NCBI GenBank assembly: GCA_009692685.1
Contig: SHYS01000004.1
Coordinates: 1-64,000, forward strand
DNA length: 64,000 bases
Reading direction: 5' to 3'
DNA from: Dehalococcoidia bacterium
GTDB taxonomy: Bacteria > Chloroflexota > Dehalococcoidia > UBA2979
Shown here piece by piece: positions 41,132 through 51,732 of this stretch. The first letter of the stretch is position 1. Each line of letters begins with the position of its first letter. The translations under genes and the position numbers were made by a program. The notes under the pieces were generated by a model. It searched no databases. It was not told the DNA's origin and worked only from the letters and a program-made list of their open reading frames with translations.

Positions 41132-42289
41132 TCACCCCACCACCCCCGCCGTTCTCGCCGTAAGTAAGCTCGAAGCAAGGGCGGCGGGTGGTTCGTGCTG
41201 GTCCACCTCGAAGGTGCGGAGGGCCGTACTCGGCAGCATGGCGGCGAGGGCGGCGAAGTCGACGCCTGCGCCATCGGCGACCGTGCCGGGGGCGCGGTGG
41301 TCGGTGAGGCCGCGTACGTCGTGGATGTGGACGCCGACGAGGCGGGCGGCGAGGAGTTCGCGCCAAGCCTCGAGGGGGACGAGCCCGAGGCGAGCGAGCA
41401 CCTCGACGTGGCCGACATCGTGCCAGTAGCCGGCGACGTCGGCGGGGTGCTCGCGGAGGAGGTCGGCGGCCTCCTCGGGCAGCGGGAACTCATGGTAGCG
41501 GAGGCGGCTCTCGAGGCCGAGGGTGAGTCCTGCCTCGGCGGCGCGGGCGGCGAGGTCGGCGAGGGAGCGGCGGGCGGCGTCGAGCCAGGGGGCGGCGACG
41601 GCGGCGCGCTCGCGGCGGGCGGCGTCGAGGTGTTCGAGGTACTCGGTGGTGCGAGGGGCGTCGGAGGTGGTGGGGCGCGCCGTGGGTTGACCCCGGGGTG
41701 GTTCGACAGGCTCACCACGAACGGATGAAGGCGAGGGCGCAACGTCTTGCGCGCCTACATCGGAGGGGAAACCTGCTCGCAAGGAGCTTTCGACAAGCTC
41801 GGGCCGAGCGGGTTTCTCGGCGAGGGCGACGGACGCGAGGTAGGCGGCGCGGAGCCAGTCTTCGGCCGGCAGGGTGACGTCGAGGTGGCCGACGCCACCG
41901 AGGTGGACGACGACGGCGGTCATCGAGGCCTGCGCGGCGACCTGGATGCTGCGCGCGTGGTGCTCGACGGCGAGGCGGCGCTCGGCCTCGTCGAGACTGG
42001 CGAGGTTGAGGGTGCGGTTCTCGCGGCCGTGCAGGTGGCTGGCCGTGGAGCCGCCGTCGACGAGAGACCATGGCGCGGGGGCGTGGAGCGAGCGCGCCTC
42101 GAGGCCGGTGGCGCGCGCCGCCTCGATCAAGGTGCGCGCCTGCCGCGGGTCCATCGAGTGGTTGACCTCGATGCCTGCGAATCCCGCCTCGGCGGCGACG
42201 GTGAGGAAGGAGGCGATGTCCGCCTCGAAGCGTGGCTGCACGGCCCACATCGTGGAGAGGGCGGCACGCGGGAGCGGTATGGCGGTCAT
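41132..42289 (-). CDS. xylose isomerase-like TIM-barrel protein with repeat insertion
   Basis: 385 residues of the AP endonuclease 2/sugar isomerase-like TIM-barrel superfamily: VAAEAGFAGIEVNHSM, GLEARSLHAPAPWS, TAVVVHLGGVGH, TLGLESRLRYHEFPLP, GYWHDVGHVEVLARLG and VGVHIHDVRGLTDHRAPG. These hold the usual His/Glu/Asp metal ligands. Residues about 158-197 (with ARPELVESS and SVRGEPVEPPRG) come from a palindromic repeat element inserted in frame, in a loop of the barrel. Reaction unknown; a sugar epimerase or isomerase is possible. Confidence 0.8.
   Translation of the reverse strand: MTAIPLPRAALSTMWAVQPRFEADIASFLTVAAEAGFAGIEVNHSMDPRQARTLIEAARATGLEARSLHAPAPWSLVDGGSTASHLHGRENRTLNLASLDEAERRLAVEHHARSIQVAAQASMTAVVVHLGGVGHLDVTLPAEDWLRAAYLASVALAEKPARPELVESSLRAGFPSDVGAQDVAPSPSSVRGEPVEPPRGQPTARPTTSDAPRTTEYLEHLDAARRERAAVAAPWLDAARRSLADLAARAAEAGLTLGLESRLRYHEFPLPEEAADLLREHPADVAGYWHDVGHVEVLARLGLVPLEAWRELLAARLVGVHIHDVRGLTDHRAPGTVADGAGVDFAALAAMLPSTALRTFEVDQHEPPAALASSLLTARTAGVVG
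41697..41814. repeat. composite palindromic repeat inside the TIM-barrel gene
   Basis: Same order as the proS element: GGTTCGACAGGCTCACCACG, then GGGCGCAA/CTTGCGC, then ACATCGGAGGGG, followed by an extra REP-like unit (TTTCGACAAGCTCGGGCCGA). It keeps the reading frame and adds about 40 residues. Confidence 0.9.
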
Positions 42290-42376
42290 CGCCCTCGAGT
42301 GTAGGGCGGGCAGGATGGCGGGCGGGCGAGACCAGAGCCGGGTGCGGATGCGGGTGGGTGCGGGAGCGGGGACGCG

Positions 42377-42918
42377 ATGCGGGAACGTGGAGCCTCGGAA
42401 GGGCGCGGGCCGGCGCGGGCGGCGGGCACCGCGCGGTTAGAGGCGTTCACCGACGGCGTGATCGTGATCGTGTTAACGCTGCTGGTTTTCGAGCTGCACG
42501 TGCCGGAAGTTGGGGCGGGCGGGTCGCTCGTCGATGGTCTCGGGCGGCTGGCGCCGAAGTCCGCCTCGTTTGCGGTGAGTTTCGCGACGGTGGCTATCGC
42601 GCGATTTCGGCCCGGCGGCTCCGCGCCGCCGGCGCTGGTCAACCACCACCACTTCTACGAGCGCGTCCGTCACCCGGACTTGCGGCTGCTCTGGTGAACA
42701 ACTACCTGCTGGTCTGGCTGGCGTGGATCCAGTTCACGACGGCGCTGGTGGGCGACTACCTCGATGAGCCGGTGGCGGTCTCGATCTACGCGGCGAACCT
42801 CGGGCTGGCGGCGGCGGTGCTCGCGTTCGTGTGGCTGCCGAGGGCGCTGCTCCTCATCGCGGGCATTCCCCTGGCGTATTTCGTGCCGAACCTGCTGACG
42901 GCGGACGCCGAGGGCTGA
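42377..42918 (+). pseudogene. TMEM175 (DUF1211)-like channel protein, frameshifted
   Basis: The first part reads LEAFTDGVIVIVLTLLVFEL, the DUF1211 signature, up to VNHHHFYERVRHPDLRLLW and stops at TGA 42695. The natural continuation VNNYLLVWLAWIQFTTALVG lies in another frame and runs to 42918. About 12 residues before VNHHH (ARFRPGGSAPPAL) do not fit the family and may be an insertion. An intact paralogue is at 57951-58541. Confidence 0.75.
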
Positions 42919-43034
42919 CGCTCCAGGCCTCGGAGCCGCGAGGCCGACTTCCGCTCTCGGCGGTGGCAGTGGGCTGAGGCGCGTGCCATCTCGGCCTGCC
43001 GGTGGGGCCGTGACGAATCAGCCGCGCGGGGCGG

Positions 43035-43365
43035 TCACATTCCCGGGAGCGTGAGGAACTCGTACGCGGCGATGGACGCGTCGGTGGCGTCGAAGTGCGG
43101 GTGTCCGTCCAGTAGGGCCTGCAGCGCCTCGGGCGAGTCCGCCTCGAGGATGGAGAAGCCGCCGAGGTGCGGGGTGCCGGGTGCGGGGCCGCCCGAGGTC
43201 ATGACGTAACTGACAGGGTTGCCAAGGTCGACAAGCGCGGCGCCGGCGCGCTTGTCGACCACGCCATCCACGCCTGCATACCGGCCGCGGCGGCCTCGGG
43301 TATGGCGGCGGCCATCTGCTCGGCGGTGGCGGCGTGGACTGGTAGGGCACGAGATACTTGGTCAT
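43035..43365 (-). pseudogene. YCII-like domain protein with two frameshifts
   Basis: GAGGAGG precedes ATG 43365, which starts MTKYLVPYQ. The matching continuation AEQMAAAIPEAAAAGMQAWM lies in a second frame, and AALVDLGNPVSYVMTSGGPA to the end (FLTLPGM) in a third. Together they make one YCII-like protein of about 105 residues. Two indels are needed, so it is probably dead. Confidence 0.75.
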
Positions 43366-43493
43366 GGCTGCCTCCTCGGGGTGCGTACGTGTCCAACGAT
43401 GGTAGACAAAGCCGCCTTCGACCCTCGTGGCGGCGCCTGCTAGCGTCGAGCTTCACCATCGTCGGGTGACCATTGCTGCGATCGGAGCCGGCC

Positions 43494-44393
43494 GTGCTGC
43501 ACGTCTTCCTCGATGTGGTGCTGCCGGTCGCGCTGGTGGCGGGCATCGGTGGCGCGGTGGGCCGCTGGCGAGGGGTGCCGGTGGCGCCCGCCTCAGCGCT
43601 GGTCTTCTACCTGTTCAGCCCCTCGCTGGTGTTCTACTCGATGGCGACGACGCAGGTGTCGGCGGGCGTGTCGTTCCGCATCGTGGCGGTGATGGTGGCG
43701 ACGCTGGTCGCGATGTGGCTGGTGGCGACGGCGTGGTCGTTTGCTCGAGGGCACGACGCGCCGTTCCGGGCGGCCTTTGCGCTGGGGGCGACGACACCGA
43801 ACCAGGGCAACATGGGCCTGCCGGTGGCGCAGCTCGCCTTTGGCACCCCGGGCCTCGAGGTCGCGATCATGGCCTTCGTGGTGGGTGCGACGCTGACGAA
43901 CACGGCGGGGATCGCGGTCGCCTCGATGGCGGGCGGGTCGCGGATGGAGGCGTTGCGCGCGCCGTTCCGGTACCCGGCGCTCTACGCGGCGGCGGCGGGT
44001 GTGGCGGTGAACGCGCTTGGCCTCGATCTGCCGGTCACCATCGAGGCGCCGGTGAAGTCGCTGGCGGGGGCGGCGGTGCCGGTGATGTTGGTGGTCCTCG
44101 GTCTCCAGTTGAAGATGGAGGGGCTGGGCGACGACCTGGTGGAGACGCTGGCGGTGAACGCGATGCGGCTGGTGGTGGCGCCCGGCGCGTCGTGGCTGAT
44201 GGCCTCGATGGTTGGTCTCGAGGGCGTGACGCGCTCGACGCTGGTGGTGCTGGCGGCGATGCCGACGGCGGTGATCGCGACGATCCTGGCGACGGAGTTC
44301 GGGGCGCGGCCGGCGTTCGTAACTCGAGTAGTGGTGACCTCGACGCTGGTGAGCATGACGACGCTGACGGTGCTGATCACACTGGTGCAGTGA
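43494..44393 (+). CDS. AEC-family transporter (auxin efflux carrier-like)
   Basis: About 299 residues with ten membrane segments in the PF03547 pattern. Start GTG 43494 (VLHVFLDVVLPVALVAGIGG). The inner repeats show FALGATTPNQGNMGLPVAQL and AVPVMLVVLGLQLKMEGLG, both typical of AEC carriers. Substrates of bacterial members include organic acids such as malonate or malate. Frame intact, ends TGA. It lies in a zone of decayed genes. Confidence 0.88.
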   Translation: MLHVFLDVVLPVALVAGIGGAVGRWRGVPVAPASALVFYLFSPSLVFYSMATTQVSAGVSFRIVAVMVATLVAMWLVATAWSFARGHDAPFRAAFALGATTPNQGNMGLPVAQLAFGTPGLEVAIMAFVVGATLTNTAGIAVASMAGGSRMEALRAPFRYPALYAAAAGVAVNALGLDLPVTIEAPVKSLAGAAVPVMLVVLGLQLKMEGLGDDLVETLAVNAMRLVVAPGASWLMASMVGLEGVTRSTLVVLAAMPTAVIATILATEFGARPAFVTRVVVTSTLVSMTTLTVLITLVQ

Positions 44394-44458
44394 GAGTTGG
44401 CGTCACCTCGGGAGCCGTGGGCTGATGTCGGCTCTGCTGGTGTGAGTACTCTGAATCC

Positions 44459-45292
44459 GTGATTCGTTCCGTTACAGCGCTTATCAGCAGGTGGCGCGGT
44501 GACCAGCCACGCTGGTCAGGGGCTCGCTGGCTGGCCGTGGTCGTCGCGGCGGCCCTCCTCAGGTGTGCGCGCCTTCAAGGTGCGGAACTCCCGCAGTCTG
44601 TCGGCGACTCCGTGGCGCGCCCCGGCCTGACCCCCGTTACCACCGTCACGCAGCGATTTGCGAAGGGCCCGTCCGCCGAAGATCTCGCACGGCAGTCACC
44701 CGGCTTTCCGGGGAAGGCCCCATCCAAGGTAGGCCCGCCTCCGGGCGCGCCACCGACGCCAGTACTGCCCCCTGACGCGGCACCGACGTTGCTCGGGCCG
44801 TTCAGGCTGATCCCAGCGGGTTGGACGGGCGAGACAACATCCGAGGTGATTCCCATCCCGCCGAGCCCGCCTGAGACCGACGACCGGGCGCAGGCGCTGG
44901 CGTCGCCCCTGTATCGCGAGGTACCGCCGCAGCTGCTCGTCGCTGGGTTGGAGCTCGTTTACGCGGAGGGCGGCGCGCGCGGTGTCGTCCTGTCGTTTGG
45001 GGCACCCGGAATCGACCACCTGTCACTTCGCGTTGTGCGCCAGTTGCAGACGGAGCGACCAGAGAACCGCGTCGTCAGTGGCGGCGCGCGGACGTTCATC
45101 GTGGACTGGCGCTACACCATGGTGAATGACATGTACCCGCCGGGCTAGGTTCTAGGGCTGCCGCCCGGTTCCGAATCGAGGCCGTACCAGATATTTGTGA
45201 CGACGGGTGCCGGAGGCCTTGTCGCCGAGGTTGCGGGTGTGGGCTTCGACGAGGCGCCGCTGGTCGAGATCGCGAAGGCGATGGTGCCGTAG
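44459..45292 (+). pseudogene. exported protein of unknown family, interrupted by TAG
   Basis: GTG 44459 starts a protein with an N-terminal membrane/signal segment (RWLAVVVAAALLRCARLQGA), a Pro-rich region (about 80-130) and a folded C-terminal domain. TAG at 45146 follows DMYPPG. The same frame then continues with RPYQIFVTTGAGGLVAEVAG and ends at TAG 45292 after VEIAKAMVP. The end resembles the closing helix of DUF4367-type sensor domains. The stop would correspond to CAG (Gln). Total length without the stop would be 277 residues. Confidence 0.65.
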
Positions 45293-45515
45293 GCCGCCCA
45301 GCCTCGCTCGCAGCGGAGCACGAGCCGCGCGGCGCGTGGCCTTGCCTTGGGCGACGCTGACAGTGCTGATCACGCGGGCGCGGTAGCCCTCGTTCGGTTG
45401 TGGGTCGGCGGGTCGGCGGCACCGGGACAGCTGGTGCGGGCGCCGCGTCGAGGGGTGTAGGCAGCTTCGGAGCCAGGGGACCAGCGGAACTCGATCCGGC
45501 TGCCGGCGGGCTGAC
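45293..45515. other. no gene; possible AEC 3' fragment
   Basis: No protein-like frame except 45351-45386, where GACGCTGACAGTGCTGATCA resembles the last codons of the AEC transporter gene (44357-44380) with one mismatch. It could be a remnant of a second AEC gene. Confidence 0.35.
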
Positions 45516-45990
45516 TCAGACCTCGCGAGGAACTACGCCCGTGAGAGTGGACCACCAGCACATCGCGCGGTGTCCGAAGTCCGAGACCGGTTCGAACATC
45601 AAGGGGCACCCACCGGCGATCGCCGTCATTCCGTTGGCACGACAGCAGTCGGTGGCGGCCTGCGAGACGCTCCCGGCATCGACCGAGCGGTGCATCCAGA
45701 CCATGGTGCTCCCGAGCTCGTGGCACTCACGCGAGACGGCCTCTGCAGCTGATGCGGGCGTGGCGATCACGACGGCGTCAACGCCGTCAGGAATCGAATG
45801 CATGTCCTTGTAGCAGGTGTCGCCATCGACGCGATCGGCCAGCGGGTTCACCGCATACTTCGTAGCCTCTCTCGCGGAGGCGCCTGTAGACGACGTTGGC
45901 GCCGTGGCTGCCGGGCTCACGCGAAACGCCGGAGACGGCGATGCGCTTCTGTGCAAGGAAGTCGGCGGTGGCCTGTTTGATTGGGATCAT
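45516..45990 (-). pseudogene. CoA-binding domain protein, frameshifted
   Basis: ATG 45990 starts MIPIKQATADFLAQKRIAVS and continues through SREPGSHGANVVYRRLRERG, the start of a CoA_binding_2 Rossmann domain. The rest is in another frame: YAVNPLADRVDGDTCYKDMH, VDAVVIATPASAAEAVSREC and GGCPLMFEPVSD. One indel near 45860 explains it. Family members are about 140 residues, as here. Confidence 0.8.
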
Positions 45991-46148
45991 GGTTGGTGCC
46001 TCCCCTCGACGATTGTGCGTGCACAGTGCGCTCCCGTGGGGCGGGCGTCAGTCACCGGTCGGAGAGGCCGAACGGGCACGCGAGCCGGGTCCGCGGCTAC
46101 GGACGCCTCGACACAGCGGCGGTGCTACGGATTCGCGGAGGCCCCGGT

Positions 46149-46335
46149 CGGTTAGCGGTTCTCGTCCTTACCGCGGGCGCTGGCGCGTTCGTGGCCGACG
46201 AGGACGGTCTTGCACACGCGGACGGTGACGGGGGTGATCTCGAGGGCATGTTCGAGCGAGAGTGGGGAGTGAGGAAAGACGCGCGCGGTCTGCTCCGATG
46301 TTGAGGCACGCATGGTTGGTGACATTCTTCTCCCG
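46149..46335 (-). pseudogene. second copy of the typA 3' end
   Basis: Minus-strand translation gives [20 protein letters not shown], then EHALE, then [20 protein letters not shown] and ARGKDENR with TAG. This matches the last 60 residues of TypA (49252-49437) with a few changes and an 11-residue deletion between two CTCGAG words. DNA identity is high, and both copies have the same orientation. They bracket the DUF1501/DUF1800 pair. Confidence 0.9.
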
Positions 46336-46437
46336 CGTGGGGTCGACAACCGATGGTTTGGCCCCGGTGGTCTGGAGGCTTGCGGCTGGCCGGCTCGTCG
46401 TTCGACTTGCTCAGGCACGAGCGGGCGAGTCTGCGGG

Positions 46438-47742
46438 TTAGAGGAAGGGCAGTTCCGGGAACGAGCCCGGGAGCACGTCCTTCGGGTCGGTGGCAAACCA
46501 CCTGGCGAGGAGCGTGGCGTAGATCGAGCGGAAGTCGGTGGTGAAGCGCAGGTCCCCGTTCTCGTCCAGGTGGCCCAGCGACGGCTGCTCGCCGTACAGG
46601 CCCCGATGCACCCCTCCACCGAAGAGGAAGACGGGGTTGGCCGTGCCGTGGTCTGTGCCGCCGGAGGCGTTCTCGCGGACGCGGCGCCCGAACTCGGTCC
46701 ACATCACCGTGAGCACGTCGCCGTCCATGCCGCGGGCGGTCAGGTCGGCGTAGAAGGCGGAGACGGCTTCGGAGACCGCCTGCAGGAGTGCGGGCTGCGA
46801 ACCCTTCTGGTTGGCGTGTGAGTCGAAGCCGCCGGTGGTGACGTAACCGATGGTGGTGCCGAGGTTCGAGGTGACGACCTGCGCCAGCGTGCGCAGGGCC
46901 GTGCCCAGGGCGTTCGTCGGGTACGTCGCCAGCGGCTGATACGTGCTGGCCTCGCGTCTCAGGTCGACAGTCGACTCGTAGGCCTGCGCGCCAGTCTTCG
47001 AGAGCAGCGCTAGCGCGCCGCCGAGGGCGGCCTGCTCCGCGTAGAGCCGTACCAAGTCGGTGACGCGGCGCGTGGACTGGCCGCGCGCGGCGGTGTCGGT
47101 GTTCAGTGTGTAGGTCGGCACCGAGTTGAGCGAGGGGACGAAGCTGCCGTTGGAGAGGAGCGACATCGGCATGGAAGAGCCGACGTTCGCGGCGTGCCAG
47201 GCGCGGTGCTGCTCGTGCTTCGTGGAGTCGAGCAGGCGCCCGAGCCAACCCGTGCGCTCGTGCTCGGCGGTGGAGCCGGTGTGCCAGATCTCCATGGAGC
47301 GGAAGTGCGAGCGGTTGGGCTGCGGGTAACCGACGCCCTGCACAATCGCGACCTGGCCTCGATCCCAGAGGTTCTTCACGCCCTGGAGACTGGGGTGGAG
47401 CCCGATTTTGCCATCGAGGTGGAGGACGGCTTCCGGGTTGACGCCGATACGCGGGCGTGCGCCGAAATAGGCGCCATCCGCGTACGGGATGACGGTGTTC
47501 AGGCCATCGTTGCCGCCGCCGAGCTGCAGTACAACGAGCACCCGACGGCGCGAGACGACGCCGGACGGTACGCCTTCAGCGAAGACGGCGCGCACGAACG
47601 CGGCCGGGATGACCGTGCCGAGTCCCACCACCGCGAGACCCTTCGTGAGGAAGTGGCGGCGCGAGAGGGGCGCGGCTAGGCGCGTGCGGTCCTCGAAGGG
47701 TTCTGCGATGGAACCGTTGAGGGCTTCGAAGTCTGGTGGCAT
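46438..47742 (-). CDS. DUF1501 family protein, TAT-exported
   Basis: 434 residues. A twin-arginine signal appears near residue 28 (SRRHFLTKGLAVVGLGTVIP). Family motifs follow: VLVVLQLGGGNDGLNTVIPY, QPNRSHFRSMEIWHTG, TTGGFDSHANQKG and VMWTEFGRRVRENASGGTDH. DUF1501 proteins belong to the alkaline phosphatase/sulfatase-like fold and nearly always pair with DUF1800. It lies 15 bases downstream of the DUF1800 gene. Role unknown; likely acts outside the membrane. Confidence 0.92.
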   Translation of the reverse strand: MPPDFEALNGSIAEPFEDRTRLAAPLSRRHFLTKGLAVVGLGTVIPAAFVRAVFAEGVPSGVVSRRRVLVVLQLGGGNDGLNTVIPYADGAYFGARPRIGVNPEAVLHLDGKIGLHPSLQGVKNLWDRGQVAIVQGVGYPQPNRSHFRSMEIWHTGSTAEHERTGWLGRLLDSTKHEQHRAWHAANVGSSMPMSLLSNGSFVPSLNSVPTYTLNTDTAARGQSTRRVTDLVRLYAEQAALGGALALLSKTGAQAYESTVDLRREASTYQPLATYPTNALGTALRTLAQVVTSNLGTTIGYVTTGGFDSHANQKGSQPALLQAVSEAVSAFYADLTARGMDGDVLTVMWTEFGRRVRENASGGTDHGTANPVFLFGGGVHRGLYGEQPSLGHLDENGDLRFTTDFRSIYATLLARWFATDPKDVLPGSFPELPFL

Positions 47743-47757
47743 GGCTCGCTCCGCCGC

Positions 47758-49170
47758 CTACAGCACCTGATAGAGAGGCATCGAGAGGATCAGGTAGACG
47801 AGGCCGTGCAGCGTGCCGTCGCGCGCGGCCTGGTCGAAGTTGAAGTGCGCGGCCCCGCCGATGTGGTCGATGAGTACAGAACGCGTGCTCGCGGGCACGT
47901 CGCTGCCAACGAGCAGGTCGAGGAGAAAGTCGACGACCGCTTCGGCGGACGCGGTCGCGCTGTGCGCTCGAAGCAGCGCCGGGACATCGACCGTGTGACG
48001 TGCTTTCAGGCGAGTGAGTTCGGACGCGTAGTTAGCGCGCGTGAGCACGGTGGTGGCGTTCACCCACGCCGGACCGCCCGGCCACCCCGCCGGGTTCGGC
48101 GGCTCGAAGAGCGTCTGGCCGATGCGCCGCGCCGCATCCACCTCTGGTGCGGCGTCCGTGGACGCATGCAGGGCGCGTGTGGCGCCGACGACGAATTCGA
48201 CTGGTGACTTGATGATCGAGCGATGCGAGTCGGCCTCGAAGAACTCCGGTGAGAGCAGGATGAGGCGGAGCACCTCGCGGATGTCGCCGCGAGTCCTTGA
48301 GAACACCTTGGCAGCGCGTCGCACGAGGTCAGGTTCGGAGCCGGGCCGGACGAAGAAGCGCACGAGCTTGTCGGCGATGTACGTGGCCGTCCCCGGGTGT
48401 TGTGCGAGCAGGGCGATGAGCCCGGCGTCATCGAAGTTGGCGGTTTGCCCGAGGACGGTCTTCTTGCCCGGGTCGTGTTGCTGGGCGAGGAAGACTGCGG
48501 CGTTGTCCTGGAGTCGCCAGCCGGTGAGCGCACGCGCCGCCTCTTTGATGTCGCGCTCGGTGTAACCGCCGCCATCGCCGAGCGTGTGCAACTCCAACAG
48601 TTCGCGTGCGTAGTTTTCGTTGGGAGCGGCGCGGGCGTTCGATCTGTTGTCGAGGTAGATCATCATTGCGGGGTCGCGTGTCACGGCGAGCAGCAACTTT
48701 TCGAATGAGCCCAGGGCGTGTGCGCGCAGTGTCTCGTTCTGGCGATGCATCAGCAGCGGGTTCACTACTTTGATGTTGGAGGTGGCGAAGTGGTCATGCC
48801 AGAAATAGGTCATCCGCTCGAGCAGCGGCCGTTGTGTCAGAACCAGCCTGAGATACCACGCCCGGTGGAGCGCCTGGCCCTGCTGGCGCTTGATAGCGTC
48901 ATCTGCGGGGTCGAGTGCGAAGGAGGCTGCGGCCTCGGCGATGGCCGTGTCGGTTGCGGAGTCATCGGTGGCGGCGGGGTCAAGGAGGCGTTCGACCGTG
49001 CCCGCAGGGCCGAGGGCGACGTACTCCTCCAACTCGCGCATGGAGACACCGAAGGTGGTGCGGCGAAGGAGGTGCTGTACGCGTTGGCGGCGTGTGGTGA
49101 AAGGCAGTTCAGATCCTTCCACATCACCATCGACTGGCGAAGCTACGTGTTTCACGTTTATGGTACACAT
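47758..49170 (-). CDS. DUF1800 family protein
   Basis: 470 residues, mostly helical. Family motifs are HLLRRTTFGVSMRELEEYVA, ERMTYFWHDHFATSN, NENYARELLELHTLG and YTERDIKEAARALTGW. DUF1800 is the standard partner of DUF1501 and is of unknown function. No clear signal peptide. The pair is bracketed by direct repeats of the typA 3' end, so it may have arrived as a unit. Confidence 0.92.
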   Translation of the reverse strand: MCTINVKHVASPVDGDVEGSELPFTTRRQRVQHLLRRTTFGVSMRELEEYVALGPAGTVERLLDPAATDDSATDTAIAEAAASFALDPADDAIKRQQGQALHRAWYLRLVLTQRPLLERMTYFWHDHFATSNIKVVNPLLMHRQNETLRAHALGSFEKLLLAVTRDPAMMIYLDNRSNARAAPNENYARELLELHTLGDGGGYTERDIKEAARALTGWRLQDNAAVFLAQQHDPGKKTVLGQTANFDDAGLIALLAQHPGTATYIADKLVRFFVRPGSEPDLVRRAAKVFSRTRGDIREVLRLILLSPEFFEADSHRSIIKSPVEFVVGATRALHASTDAAPEVDAARRIGQTLFEPPNPAGWPGGPAWVNATTVLTRANYASELTRLKARHTVDVPALLRAHSATASAEAVVDFLLDLLVGSDVPASTRSVLIDHIGGAAHFNFDQAARDGTLHGLVYLILSMPLYQVL

Positions 49171-49251
49171 TCCGTAAGAACAATGTCGAGGTGGCGCGGC
49201 AGATCGTACGGGTGACGCGTGAAAAATCTCGGTGGCGGGTGGCTCCGTCGG

Positions 49252-51081
<1,830 letters not shown>

Positions 51082-51199
51082 CGAGCCTCCGAAAACGGGC
51101 CGGGATCAGACGGCGAACGTGATGTTGAGGGTGATCAGGGGGCGTCCGCGGCGAGCGGGGCGCGAAACCTCGGATTTCTACGTTACGACACGTCGGGGC

Positions 51200-51681
51200 T
51201 TAGCGGGTGAAGGGGGGGAAGTCCTCACGGAGCTCGTCCGATGCCGGGGGCTCGAATGCGCTGGACCAGAGGTCGAGCTGGCCTTCGGTGATGGGGAATG
51301 TGTGCGGCGGGAGCGCGGCGTTCCGCGCCTCAAGGCGCCGGAGGAGCTCGTCGCTGGGGACATCGAGGTAGTACAGCTTCGACGTCGCACCGGCAGCGGC
51401 AGCGCACGGAAGTCATCGCGATCGGCACGCGTTCAGAAGCCGTTTTCGAGGACCACATCCACGCCGAGGGCGAGCGCGCGGGCCGCGACGTCCCACTGCA
51501 CCGCCTCGACGGCAGCGCGTTTCGTCTCGTCGAAGCCGTCCCCGACGATGCGCGCCATCCACTCGTCCGGAGTCAGGCGGAGGGCTGGCAGGTCTTGCTC
51601 GAGCGCCCTCGCGAGGGTCGTTTTCCCCGAACCGGGCAGGCCGCAGACCAGATGCAGCGTGGGCATCGAAATCCTCCCCAC
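51200..51681 (-). pseudogene. AAA_33-type small kinase, broken by TGA and a frameshift
   Basis: Starts at about 51666 with MPTLHLVCGLPGSGKTTLAR (P-loop) and LRLTPDEWMARIVGDGFD. TGA follows VDVVLENGF at 51436. The same frame continues TRADRDDFRAL, where relatives have Trp before the T/S-RA motif. It then needs a frame change to give KLYYLDVPSDELLRRLEARN and ends at TAA 51200. Relatives are predicted P-loop kinases of about 150 residues. Confidence 0.75.
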
Positions 51682-51732
51682 AGTGGTTCGGCCGTCACTG
51701 TACCGGAGCGAAACGTCGCCTAATCTCAGCAG

